A DNA stretch of 64,000 nt, from positions 5,101,001 through 5,165,000 of the forward strand of contig NZ_OY762905.1 of NCBI RefSeq assembly GCF_963666525.1, in the 5' to 3' direction. Both the position numbers and the translations under genes were made by a program. Below are positions 56,139 through 64,000 of this stretch, piece by piece. The stretch comes from an uncultured Cohaesibacter sp. (GTDB lineage Bacteria; Pseudomonadota; Alphaproteobacteria; Rhizobiales; Cohaesibacteraceae). Position 1 is the stretch's first letter, and the number at the start of each line of letters is the position of its first letter. Below the pieces are notes generated by a model. It was not told where the DNA came from. It saw only the letters and a program-made list of their open reading frames with translations, and did no database searches.

Positions 56139-57356
56139 ATGACTGACAACACCCCAAATAGCGCCCTTAGCACACCACCGCTCGGTCACGACCGGATGAA
56201 CAAGGGAAAACCCGTTCCGGAACCGCGGCCGACCGAATTCGGTTTCAAGCTGTTGGCAACTGATGGCAAGGCACGCCGTGGCGAGGTTTTCATGCCGCGC
56301 GGAATCATCCGCACACCGGCATTCATGCCGGTCGGCACCGTGGCAACCGTCAAGTTCATGTATCCCGGCCAAGTGCGGGATCTTGGTGCCGACGTCATTC
56401 TGGGCAACACCTATCATCTGATGCTGCGGCCCGGTGCAGAGCGCGTCGCGGCCCTTGGTGGCTTGCACACCTTCGCCAACTGGCCATACCCGATCCTGAC
56501 CGACTCAGGCGGCTTTCAGGTCATGTCTCTGGCACAGCTGCGCAAGATGAGCGAGGAGGGGGTTGAATTCAAATCCCACATCGACGGCGCCAAATACATG
56601 ATGACCCCGGAACGCTCGATCGAGATCCAGTGTCTGCTCGGATCTGACATTCAGATGCAGCTCGATGAATGCACGCGTCTGCCCGCCAAGGAATCAGAAA
56701 TCGAAAAGGCCATGCAGCTTTCCCTGCGTTGGGCCGAGCGCTGCAAGACCCAGTTCGGCAACCGGCCTGGACAGGCGATGTTCGGTATTGTGCAGGGCGG
56801 TGATGTCCCGCGCCTGCGTGAGGAATCGGCTCTGGCCCTCAAGGCCATGGATCTCAAAGGCTACTCCATCGGCGGTCTGGCCGTGGGCGAGCCTCAGGCG
56901 GTCATGCTCGATATCCTCGATGTCACCTGTCCGATCCTGCCTGAAAACAAACCCCGCTATCTGATGGGTGTCGGCACTCCGGACGACCTTCTGGAAGCCG
57001 TCAGCCGCGGCGTTGACATGTTCGACTGCGTCATGCCGACCCGTGCCGGACGGCATGGTCTTGCCTTCACTCGCTTTGGCAAGGTCAATCTGAAGAACGC
57101 CCGCCACAAGGACGATCCGCGCCCGCTCGACCCGGAAAGCGATTGCCCGGCAGCTCGCGACTATTCGCGCGCCTATCTCTATCATTTGATCAAATCCAAC
57201 GAAGCGCTTGGCGCCATGCTCCTGTCCTGGAACAATCTAGCCTACTATCAGACCCTGATGCAGGGGATGCGTGATGCGATCGAGAAGGGGCGCTTCGAGG
57301 ACCACAAGGCCGAAGTAAAAGCAGCGTGGGAGCGTGGCGACATGCCGGCACTGTAA
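56139..57356 (+). CDS. tgt: tRNA-guanine transglycosylase
   Basis: 405 aa from ATG 56139 (AAGGAGAG 8 bases upstream); a GTG at 56118 directly after the queA stop is less likely. Active-site motifs [13 protein letters not shown] (catalytic Asp), [19 protein letters not shown] and the second Asp in [13 protein letters not shown] are seen. The zinc site [15 protein letters not shown] is conserved in shape, though its usual cysteine trio is reduced to the one Cys visible here plus CVM-type residues. Swaps guanine-34 for preQ1, the step before QueA. Confidence 0.96.
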   Translation: MTDNTPNSALSTPPLGHDRMNKGKPVPEPRPTEFGFKLLATDGKARRGEVFMPRGIIRTPAFMPVGTVATVKFMYPGQVRDLGADVILGNTYHLMLRPGAERVAALGGLHTFANWPYPILTDSGGFQVMSLAQLRKMSEEGVEFKSHIDGAKYMMTPERSIEIQCLLGSDIQMQLDECTRLPAKESEIEKAMQLSLRWAERCKTQFGNRPGQAMFGIVQGGDVPRLREESALALKAMDLKGYSIGGLAVGEPQAVMLDILDVTCPILPENKPRYLMGVGTPDDLLEAVSRGVDMFDCVMPTRAGRHGLAFTRFGKVNLKNARHKDDPRPLDPESDCPAARDYSRAYLYHLIKSNEALGAMLLSWNNLAYYQTLMQGMRDAIEKGRFEDHKAEVKAAWERGDMPAL

Positions 57357-57388
57357 AGCGCAAGCAGCACCCACAGACAGCCTTTTGC

Positions 57389-57420
57389 AAGGCCGCGCAT
57401 ATCGATGGCGCGGCCTTTTT
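57389..57420 (+). terminator. Terminator after tgt
   Basis: Perfect 10-base stem AAGGCCGCGC / GCGCGGCCTT followed by T-run. Confidence 0.92.
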
Positions 57421-57518
57421 CATGCCGCAGCATTCGCACATACTCGGGCTGCACCAATGAAACACACTGCGCGCGCAAAACCGCCCAACTTATAAGACTA
57501 CTCGTGAAGAAGAAGGGA

Positions 57519-57594
57519 TGGTACGCCATCAAGGGTTCGAACCTTGGACCGTCCGATTAAGAGTCGGATGCTCTACCAGCTGAGCTAATGGCGC
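57519..57594 (-). tRNA. tRNA-Lys (CTT)
   Basis: 76 bases including encoded CCA. Acceptor GCGCCAT / ATGGCGT with discriminator A, D-arm AGCTCAGCTGGTAGAGC, anticodon loop CTCTTAA (anticodon CTT), T-arm CAAGGTTCGAACCTTG. Confidence 0.96.
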
Positions 57595-57826
57595 TTAACC
57601 TAAACAAGCTTTGAAGCGTTGTTTATCGTTTCGATGACAGTCTTCTACCAGAGATCAGAGAAAAAGCAATATACGGGAATGTACAGTTTTTGACTTTCTT
57701 CACCGCTTTGTTTGAAAAGACGACTTTTTCCGGATTTTATCAACAAGGCATGCACGCGACAAAACATGAGACCGGCCTTATGAGGCTGATTTCAAAACTG
57801 AATCACGATGTCTGGAGGGGGAAAAA

Positions 57827-57902
57827 TGGTATGCCCGGAAGGATTCGAACCTTCGACCGTCCGATTAAAAGTCGGATGCTCTACCAACTGAGCTACGGGC
57901 AC
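57827..57902 (-). tRNA. tRNA-Lys (TTT), copy 1
   Basis: 76 bases including CCA. Acceptor GTGCCCG / CGGGCAT, anticodon loop CTTTTAA (anticodon TTT), T-arm GAAGGTTCGAATCCTTC. Identical to the copy at 58116-58191. Confidence 0.97.
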
Positions 57903-58115
57903 AAACTCTATAACGACGGTAAATCCGCCGCATTGCCTTTTCGTTAAAGGCCGGACCCTTGTAGCAGAAAAAACCACCCAGTCGAGTAGTGAATTCCACT
58001 TAACCCGGTTTTCTACAACATATTTGCCGTGGCAACCGAACCAACGAAAAAGGCCAAAACATTCCCGCTCAGTTCATAAAGAACCTTGTCTAAGATCTTC
58101 AAAAAGAGGGAGAAA

Positions 58116-58191
58116 TGGTATGCCCGGAAGGATTCGAACCTTCGACCGTCCGATTAAAAGTCGGATGCTCTACCAACTGAGCTACGGGCAC
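58116..58191 (-). tRNA. tRNA-Lys (TTT), copy 2
   Basis: 76 bases including CCA, identical base for base to copy 1; only a few flanking bases are shared (GAAAnATGG context), so the duplication is limited to the tRNA body and its 3' edge. Confidence 0.97.
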
Positions 58192-58619
58192 TTAACGTTG
58201 GTGAGCGCTGTTTTAACGCATTTTTCGCCCCAGTCAACACCCTCGACAAATTCATTTTGCTTTTCGTGGAAAAACTTGGCCATGGTCATAATTTCGTAGT
58301 TTCCCGCGTCAAGATCGGCCCTGAGGGATCAGGATTGCGCCACATTGACCCACCTGCCTGGGATCAGGAAGGTGTGGTTTGGAAGTCGCGCAATTCTGCC
58401 GGGAGCACATCATGGGTGGATAAACAGGACCTGCCGGGTCACATTTCCTCCCGGCATGCTAAAGCTGATAGGGGAAGCCTTTTTCGAGGCGTGGCACCAG
58501 ATGCGGAAAGATCGCGTCAGCGTGATTGGACTTTTGCAAGGGCACCTCATAAGAAGGGCGCCTCGCTACAGTGGAAATGGCCAGGAGCCTTTCCTGCGGA
58601 ATTATGAAGGAGCAGACAG
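58192..58619. other. Region between tRNA-Lys and ccdA
   Basis: About 430 bases. It should carry the promoter of tRNA-Lys copy 2 (minus) and of ccdA (plus). One frame, 58345-58623, stays open and its stop overlaps the ccdA TTG start (TTGA); an internal ATG at 58456 would give 55 aa beginning MLKLIGEAFFEAWHQM. No ribosome site precedes it, so I do not call it a gene. Confidence 0.4.
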
Positions 58620-59357
58620 TTGAATTTCGATGTATCCATCACCGGTGCGATTCTCGCTGGTTTCATCTCCTTCATCTCTCCCTGTGTTTTGCCTCTTGTC
58701 CCTCCCTACCTGTGCTACATTGCCGGCGTCAGCATGGACGAGTTCACAGGCAACAAGGACCAGCAACGGGCAGCAACTCGCATTTTCTTCTCTGCCTTTG
58801 CCTTCGTGCTGGGCTTCACAACCATTTTCGTCCTGCTGGGGGCGGGGGCATCGGCCGCAGGGCAGTATCTGAAGCTCTATTCAGGCTTCTTCTCATACGT
58901 TGCCGGGGCAATCATCATCATCATGGGTTTGCATTTTCTCGGCGTCTTCCGCATCGCGCTGCTCTATCGTGAAGCGCGGGTCAATGTGCAGAAGAAACCC
59001 GCAGGCATTATTGGAGCCTATCTGATTGGCCTGGCCTTCGCCTTTGGCTGGACACCCTGCATCGGGCCGGTTCTGGCGACCATTCTGGCCATTGCCGGCA
59101 CAGAAGAGAATGTCCAGCGCGGCATGCTGCTGCTGACCTCCTACAGTCTCGGGCTCGGCGTCCCATTTCTGCTGGCAGCCCTGTTCGCAGGGCAGTTCAT
59201 GGGCGTCATGCAGCGCTTTCGCAAACACATGGGGACCGTCGAGAAGGTCATGGGTGCGCTGCTGGTTCTCACTGGCATCCTGTTCATCACCGGTCAGGTG
59301 CAGAATGCGGCCTTCTGGCTACAGGAAATGCTCCCCGGCCTTAGCTCCATTGGCTAA
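58620..59357 (+). CDS. ccdA: Cytochrome c biogenesis protein CcdA
   Basis: 245 aa, six membrane helices, starting at TTG 58620 with GAAGGAG 7 bases upstream. The two redox cysteines lie in FISFISPCVLPLVPPY (helix 1) and GWTPCIGPVLATIL (helix 4), the DsbD-beta/CcdA signature. Passes electrons from cytoplasmic thioredoxin to periplasmic thiol proteins for haem attachment. Confidence 0.95.
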   Translation: MNFDVSITGAILAGFISFISPCVLPLVPPYLCYIAGVSMDEFTGNKDQQRAATRIFFSAFAFVLGFTTIFVLLGAGASAAGQYLKLYSGFFSYVAGAIIIIMGLHFLGVFRIALLYREARVNVQKKPAGIIGAYLIGLAFAFGWTPCIGPVLATILAIAGTEENVQRGMLLLTSYSLGLGVPFLLAALFAGQFMGVMQRFRKHMGTVEKVMGALLVLTGILFITGQVQNAAFWLQEMLPGLSSIG

Positions 59358-59378
59358 TCGATATGGCATTCCAGAATC

Positions 59379-59412
59379 AAAAAGGGCTCGGAAATCTCGT
59401 CCGGGCCCTTTT
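59379..59412 (+). terminator. Bidirectional terminator between ccdA and the EamA gene
   Basis: Stem AAAAGGGC...GGCCCTTTT with A-run on one side and T-run on the other; serves ccdA on + and the EamA gene on -. Confidence 0.85.
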
Positions 59413-59439
59413 GCTTTGTGCGAAACGATGACGTCCCGT

Positions 59440-60372
59440 TCAATCCTGAGCGATTGCTGTTGCAACCCTTTGCCTTCTAAGCAGGCTGAGCGGGAAAGTC
59501 GCCAGAAGAACGCCGCCCATGACCAGTACGAAGCCGACCAGGTGGAACAGCCGGAAGTCCTCACCAAGGAACATCACCGCCATGAATATGCCGAACGGTG
59601 GCATCAGATACAGCGCCAAGCCGGCAGTGGCCGGTCCCAGAACGCGGATCATGTACTGGTAGGCAAGCAATGCCCCGATCGAGGCCGAAAAGACAAGCCC
59701 GCCGACACTGAGCCACTGTTCCATCTGAGTGGGCAGAGTGTCGTAGACGATGTTTTCCCAGATCACGAACGGGATCTGGATCGCAGCGCCAACGAGCCCG
59801 ACAATCGTGAACATGCCAATTGTCGAAAGCGACTGGAACAGCGCCTTTTTGGAAAGCACCGTATAGACCCCCCAAGTGGTGGCGGCGGCAACAAACAGCA
59901 AATCGCCACTGGAGAAGCGGATCGCCAGCAGGGTTTCAAGATGGCCCTTGCATACGATCAGCAACACGCCGGCAAAACCGAGCAAGATCCCCACGGCCTC
60001 ACGACCGGAGATCTTGCGCCCCCGGAAAATCCATTCGAGCAGAATGATGATGATCGGACAGGCGGAATAGATCAGCGTCCCGTTGGTCGCTGACGTGTGC
60101 TTGAGCGCAAAATAAACGCCCGACCCACTGAACCCCATCCCCATGAACGCGGTGATGAGAATGAGCTTCCATTCCGCCAGCAAACGCTTGCGGTTAGCAT
60201 AGAGAGAAGACCAGGCGAAGGGCAGAACGAGCAGTGATGCCAGACCCCAGCGCAAAAAGGTGAGGGTGAAGGGTTCAATTGAACGAACAGCCGCGGCACC
60301 GACAACGATGTTGGAGGCAAAGAAAATAGGGCACACCGCCATCAGCAGATAGGCAAACAATTTGGGAGACAA
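59440..60372 (-). CDS. EamA family (DMT) transporter
   Basis: 310 aa with ten predicted membrane helices in two EamA repeats. FFASNIVVGAAA and TFLRWGLASLLVLPF in repeat 1, and VAAATTWGVYTVLSKKAL with MPPFGIFMAVMFLGEDF in repeat 2, are typical. Start taken as TTG 60372, without an obvious ribosome site; ATG at 60342 is an alternative. A metabolite exporter of unknown substrate. Confidence 0.9.
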   Translation of the reverse strand: MSPKLFAYLLMAVCPIFFASNIVVGAAAVRSIEPFTLTFLRWGLASLLVLPFAWSSLYANRKRLLAEWKLILITAFMGMGFSGSGVYFALKHTSATNGTLIYSACPIIIILLEWIFRGRKISGREAVGILLGFAGVLLIVCKGHLETLLAIRFSSGDLLFVAAATTWGVYTVLSKKALFQSLSTIGMFTIVGLVGAAIQIPFVIWENIVYDTLPTQMEQWLSVGGLVFSASIGALLAYQYMIRVLGPATAGLALYLMPPFGIFMAVMFLGEDFRLFHLVGFVLVMGGVLLATFPLSLLRRQRVATAIAQD

Positions 60373-60502
60373 GGGAATGATCCATGGAGGAGAGGCTTAG
60401 TTTTGCGCGGATACTACTGAAGTTTCATGCCCTTAACAATGGCTATTTGTCGACAGCCAACATGCACCAATGAAAATCCGGCAGTCCGGCGTTCCCAGAG
60501 CC

Positions 60503-61582
60503 CTAATTCAGCGCCAATCGCTGCCCCATGAAAGCGGAAACCGAGCAGGAATAGTTGGCATAGTTAAGCTCGGCACACACCGATGCAGCCTGAGCCGCAT
60601 TGGAGATTGGCCCGAGGATCAAATGCAACTTCAGATTGCCATCAGCCTCCTGAATGACACGAGTGAGCGGGCGCAGCCCCCCCACAAGCGTTTTTTGCTG
60701 GGCCGAAATTTCCCGCCACGCGGAACTGATATCCGAGATCGATACGAAGGAGCCGAGGTCCAACCCAAACTCGGTCTGGCTCGCGGGCAGCATGACGGCT
60801 GGGGTAGGGGGGGCGACAACCTGACTTTGCGGCTCGGAACCATCCTTCTCGTCCGCTTTGAGATCCGTCGGCGTGACCATCACCACACTTGAAGGTTTTA
60901 CCCGGGGCAACATGGGCCTGGCAGGCTCGGCGTTATGCGCGCTACCAACATCCAGATCCATCGTCAGAGGTTGTTCGGTGATCTTCATATTCGGATTGCT
61001 CGGCTTGAACGGATCAAATGCCCCGCCGGATTGCTGAGGATGTATCGCGGTCTGATCGATCGAACCAGTCGACTGGGGATCAATCATCGGCGTCGTTTTT
61101 GCCGCCGAGACGAACGGACTGCGGCTGTCGTCCTGACGTGGCAGATCAACGACACGCACCCGCGACGAACTATCGCCAAGCTCCAGGCTGGCCAGCCTTT
61201 GCCGCAACCGGTCATTATCGTCGCGCAAACGCTGGGTCGTCACATGAAAGGCTTGCACTTCCTGCTTGAGGCTCTTCAGCTCGGCGATCAGTTCCTGTAA
61301 CTGACGGGAGTTTTCTCCCGATTGTTTCGCAAACGGATCGAAGGTCTTGTTCTGTTGAGCAACAAGGGAATCAACATTGGGGGAGACGGTTTCGACCGGC
61401 TCGATGGAGCCGGTAACAAGGCGCGAATCAACGCCCCCCACCGTCGATGCAACGGTAGTGGTGTTGGCGGAATCACCGGTATCATCCACCATCGTCAAGG
61501 CAACCAAACCGGTAAGCACTGCCGCAAACGCCCATCCGGCCATCATGGTCACATCGAAGATGGATTTGCCTGGCCGCGCCAT
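60503..61582 (-). CDS. Membrane-anchored coiled-coil protein with SPOR-like C terminus
   Basis: 359 aa from ATG 61582 (AAGGAGG 7 bases upstream). One helix (VTMMAGWAFAAVLTGLVALTMV) anchors it; then a coiled coil (about residues 85-135, LQELIAELKSLKQEVQAF then LRDDNDRLRQRLASLEL), a Pro/Ser-rich linker and a C-terminal module LKLHLILGPISNAAQAASVCAEL that resembles a SPOR peptidoglycan-binding fold. Divergent from glmU, so a cell-envelope role is plausible but unproven. Confidence 0.8.
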   Translation of the reverse strand: MARPGKSIFDVTMMAGWAFAAVLTGLVALTMVDDTGDSANTTTVASTVGGVDSRLVTGSIEPVETVSPNVDSLVAQQNKTFDPFAKQSGENSRQLQELIAELKSLKQEVQAFHVTTQRLRDDNDRLRQRLASLELGDSSSRVRVVDLPRQDDSRSPFVSAAKTTPMIDPQSTGSIDQTAIHPQQSGGAFDPFKPSNPNMKITEQPLTMDLDVGSAHNAEPARPMLPRVKPSSVVMVTPTDLKADEKDGSEPQSQVVAPPTPAVMLPASQTEFGLDLGSFVSISDISSAWREISAQQKTLVGGLRPLTRVIQEADGNLKLHLILGPISNAAQAASVCAELNYANYSCSVSAFMGQRLALN

Positions 61583-61748
61583 ACAAATGCCTCCTTAGCG
61601 CGCGAATCTTTTGTTTCACGCAATATTAAGGAAAGTCTTTTTTTCCTGTTACCGCAAGGCCCGTTCGTATATCAGTTTCAATTGTTCCTTAGGAAATTTC
61701 TTCAAATAGATCAGTACGCAACGAAGAGTTGGTCGCAGGAGGCATTTG

Positions 61749-63095
61749 ATGACCCATCGCTCATGTCAGGCAATCATACTGGCAGCTGGACACGGCACCC
61801 GGATGAAATCGAAAACACCGAAGGTCCTTCACAAGGTGGCAGGCCTTTCGATGGTGGGTCATGTTGCTCGGGCAGCAAAGGACGCCGGTGTTGAGGAAGT
61901 TGCGCTGATCGTCGGCCCAGACATGGAGCTGGCTCTCAAGGAAGCGCAAAGGATGCACCCCAGTGTCGTCGCCTGCGAACAGACCGAACGATTGGGAACC
62001 GCACATGCAGTGTTGGCCGCTCGCAAGCATCTGACCGACGCCAGAGACGATGTCATTGTACTGTTTGGAGACACGCCGTTGCTGCGCAGCGAAACCATCG
62101 CGGCCATGCGTGAGAAGCTCGCGGCTGGCTTCGATGTGGTCGTTCTGGGCTTTCGCACGGATACACCGGATCCATATGGGCGCCTTCTGGAAAAGGACGG
62201 CAATCTGGTTGCCATCCGTGAAGCCAAGGACTGCTCCGCAGAGGAATTCAAGGTGTCCTTCTGCAACGGCGGGATCATGGGTTTTGCAGGAGCGGGGTTG
62301 CTGGATCTTCTAGACAGCATCGAGACCAACAATGCACAGGGCGAATATTACCTTACTGATGCCGTCGAGATTGCCAACGCGCGCGGCCTCAAGGTAACGG
62401 CCATCGAGGCCGATGAATCCGAGCTGCAGGGCGTCAACAGCCGCGCCCATCTGGCCAGAGTGGAAGCCACCTTCCAGCAAAGGGCGCGTGAGGAAGCCAT
62501 GGCCGGCGGGGTCACCCTTGTCGCGCCGGAAACCGTTTTCTTTTCCTATGATACAAAACTTGGGCAGGATATCACCATCGAACCGAATGTCATTTTTGCC
62601 CCCGGCGTGACCGTCGGCGACGACGTGACCATTCTAGCCAATTGCTATTTCGAAGGAGCCGTGATCGGCGAAGGATGCGCGATCGGCCCCTATGCCCGTC
62701 TGCGCCCCGGCGCGGTGCTCGAAAAGAAAGCCAAGGTGGGCAACTTTGTCGAGATCAAGAAGGCCATTGTGGAAGAGGGCGCCAAGGTCAATCACCTGTC
62801 CTACATTGGCGACGCTCGCGTCGGCGCCAAGGCCAATATCGGCGCCGGAACCATCACATGCAACTATGATGGCTTCAACAAGTTCAAGACCGATATCGGC
62901 AAGGGCGCGTTCATCGGATCCAACACGGCACTGGTTGCTCCAGCCACCATCGGAGACGGGGCGATCATCGGAGCAGGCAGTGTAATTACGGATACCGTTA
63001 ACCCTGACGATCTGGCCTTCACGCGCTCACGCCCCATTGTCAAGGCTGGTTGGGCGGCCGCCTTCCGGGAAAAAAAGAAAAAAGAAAACAAATAG
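61749..63095 (+). CDS. glmU: Bifunctional UDP-N-acetylglucosamine pyrophosphorylase / glucosamine-1-phosphate N-acetyltransferase
   Basis: 448 aa from ATG 61749 (AGGAGG 6 bases upstream). Uridylyltransferase domain: ILAAGHGTRMKSKTPKVLH (core GxGTRMxS), FGDTPLL, NGGIMGF. Acetyltransferase left-handed beta helix from about residue 245 with hexapeptide repeats, RLRPGA, GNFVEIKKA and NIGAGTITCNYDG. Supplies UDP-GlcNAc for peptidoglycan and LPS; glmS follows. Confidence 0.97.
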   Translation: MTHRSCQAIILAAGHGTRMKSKTPKVLHKVAGLSMVGHVARAAKDAGVEEVALIVGPDMELALKEAQRMHPSVVACEQTERLGTAHAVLAARKHLTDARDDVIVLFGDTPLLRSETIAAMREKLAAGFDVVVLGFRTDTPDPYGRLLEKDGNLVAIREAKDCSAEEFKVSFCNGGIMGFAGAGLLDLLDSIETNNAQGEYYLTDAVEIANARGLKVTAIEADESELQGVNSRAHLARVEATFQQRAREEAMAGGVTLVAPETVFFSYDTKLGQDITIEPNVIFAPGVTVGDDVTILANCYFEGAVIGEGCAIGPYARLRPGAVLEKKAKVGNFVEIKKAIVEEGAKVNHLSYIGDARVGAKANIGAGTITCNYDGFNKFKTDIGKGAFIGSNTALVAPATIGDGAIIGAGSVITDTVNPDDLAFTRSRPIVKAGWAAAFREKKKKENK

Positions 63096-63110
63096 ATATG
63101 GAAGTTTCAA

Positions 63111-63133
63111 GAGGGGCGGAAAGCCCCTTTTTT
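63111..63133 (+). terminator. Terminator after glmU
   Basis: Stem AGGGGC / GCCCCT with loop GGAAA and six T. Weakly paired but well formed; glmS therefore has its own promoter or relies on read-through. Confidence 0.75.
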
Positions 63134-63244
63134 CGGTTACGTTAGAAACTGCAATCCGATTTGATTTCTCAAATCAGAAAGCTCTGCGCTACTGGTTAGC
63201 AAAGACATAGACATCTTGAATCAAAATTTGGGAAAGAAACTGCC

Positions 63245-64000
63245 ATGTGTGGAATCGTTGGAATTCTAGGTAAAGAAGCTGTAGCGCCCCAGCTGGTCGA
63301 CGCTCTGAAACGGCTCGAATATCGCGGATACGATTCCGCCGGAGTCGCGACAATCTGCAACAAGGCCCTGGACCGCCGCCGCGCGCCGGGCAAGCTGCGC
63401 AATCTGGAGCAGTTGCTCAATGGCAATCCGCTGCCGGGCTCCATTGGCATCGGTCACACCCGTTGGGCCACCCATGGTATTCCCAACGAGACCAACGCCC
63501 ATCCGCACAAAGCCGGTAATGTCGCAGCCGTGCACAACGGCATCATCGAGAACTTCCGCGAGCTCCGCGAAGAGCTGACCGCCAAGGGCCATGTGTTCGA
63601 GTCGGAAACCGACACGGAAACGGTCGTTCACCTGATCCACGACGAGATGCTCGCTGGCAAGAAGCCGGTCGAGGCCGTCTCGGCCGTTCTGGGTCGTCTG
63701 GAAGGAGCTTTCTCGCTGGCCATCATCTTCGGTGATGAAGAAAACCTGATGATTGGCGCCCGTCGTGGCTCGCCACTTGCCGTTGGCCACGGTGATGGCG
63801 AAATGTATCTCGGGTCCGATTCCTTTGCACTGGCACCGTTTACCGATGAAGTCACCTATCTGGAAGAGGGCGACTGGGTGGTTCTGACCAGAACATCCGC
63901 GACCTATTTTGACGAGAACAACAATCAGGTCGAACGCAGCAAAACCACAGCCCAGGCTGCGGCCAATATCGTCGACAAGGGCAACTTCAAGCATTTCATG
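63245..64000 (+). CDS. glmS: Glutamine-fructose-6-phosphate aminotransferase (N-terminal part; runs off the window)
   Basis: The first 252 codons are present. MCGIVGILG places the catalytic cysteine directly after the initiator Met; RLEYRGYDSAG, GHTRWATHG, HNGIIENF and SETDTETVVHL are the glutamine amidotransferase (class II) motifs. The two SIS domains lie beyond the window. Makes glucosamine 6-phosphate, upstream of GlmU in the same pathway. Confidence 0.97.
   Translation, partial: MCGIVGILGKEAVAPQLVDALKRLEYRGYDSAGVATICNKALDRRRAPGKLRNLEQLLNGNPLPGSIGIGHTRWATHGIPNETNAHPHKAGNVAAVHNGIIENFRELREELTAKGHVFESETDTETVVHLIHDEMLAGKKPVEAVSAVLGRLEGAFSLAIIFGDEENLMIGARRGSPLAVGHGDGEMYLGSDSFALAPFTDEVTYLEEGDWVVLTRTSATYFDENNNQVERSKTTAQAAANIVDKGNFKHFM

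Noticed and set aside
58345-58623. 92-aa (or 55-aa) gene overlapping the ccdA start
   Set aside because: No ribosome site, no family resemblance and unusual composition; the overlap with TTGA may be chance.

Overview
The window reads as about 64 kb of an alphaproteobacterial chromosome, most likely from the order Hyphomicrobiales (a marine Cohaesibacter-like genome is a guess from protein flavour only). The evidence is the gene order: methyltransferase-tolC-popZ-valS, yajC-secD-secF-Mth938-squalene/phytoene-synthase-like-trmFO, uvrA/ssb divergent, gyrA-coaD-two cyclophilins-queA-tgt, and glmU-glmS. Genes are moderately GC-rich with AT-richer intergenic stretches, and many operons end in clear Rho-independent hairpins.

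Layout. 1-5147: catabolic locus with the end of a TctA-type permease, a DapA-family aldolase, a SerA-type dehydrogenase and PdxA2 on +, facing a DUF1537 acid-sugar kinase and its FadR-type regulator on -. This suggests uptake and breakdown of a C4 acid sugar such as threonate. 5.6-6.2 kb: two small orphan proteins. 6.4-11.6 kb: ROK regulator divergent from a PotABCD-like ABC importer, with a striking AT-rich operator between them. 11.7-14.3 kb: Na/Pi cotransporter and a DUF1868 (2H phosphoesterase-like) protein. 15-18 kb: late cobalamin genes cobP, cbiB, cobC. 18.6-25.2 kb: methyltransferase, TolC, PopZ, ValS. 25.3-32.7 kb: small protein, DUF815 ATPase, Sec accessory genes, TrmFO. 32.9-34 kb: a lipoprotein with a papain-like triad, then a DUF1127 gene followed on its 3' side by three hairpins whose loops all carry CUCCUCCC on the minus strand, an sRNA array of the 'cuckoo' type. 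34.6-44.7 kb: UvrA, SSB, a secreted glycan-binding-like protein, a CDF transporter and an RND pump. 45-48.4 kb: an McrBC type IV restriction system, apparently acquired, whose mcrB is broken by a one-base frameshift. 48.7-64 kb: MarC, GyrA, CoaD, cyclophilins, queuosine genes, three lysine tRNAs, CcdA, an EamA exporter, a SPOR-like protein, GlmU and the start of GlmS.

Most of the window is housekeeping. The accessory parts are the acid-sugar locus, the ROK/ABC locus and the McrBC island. The least conventional signal is the DUF1127-plus-hairpin array at 33.7-34.0 kb. All family calls come from reading motifs in the translations; no database search was run.
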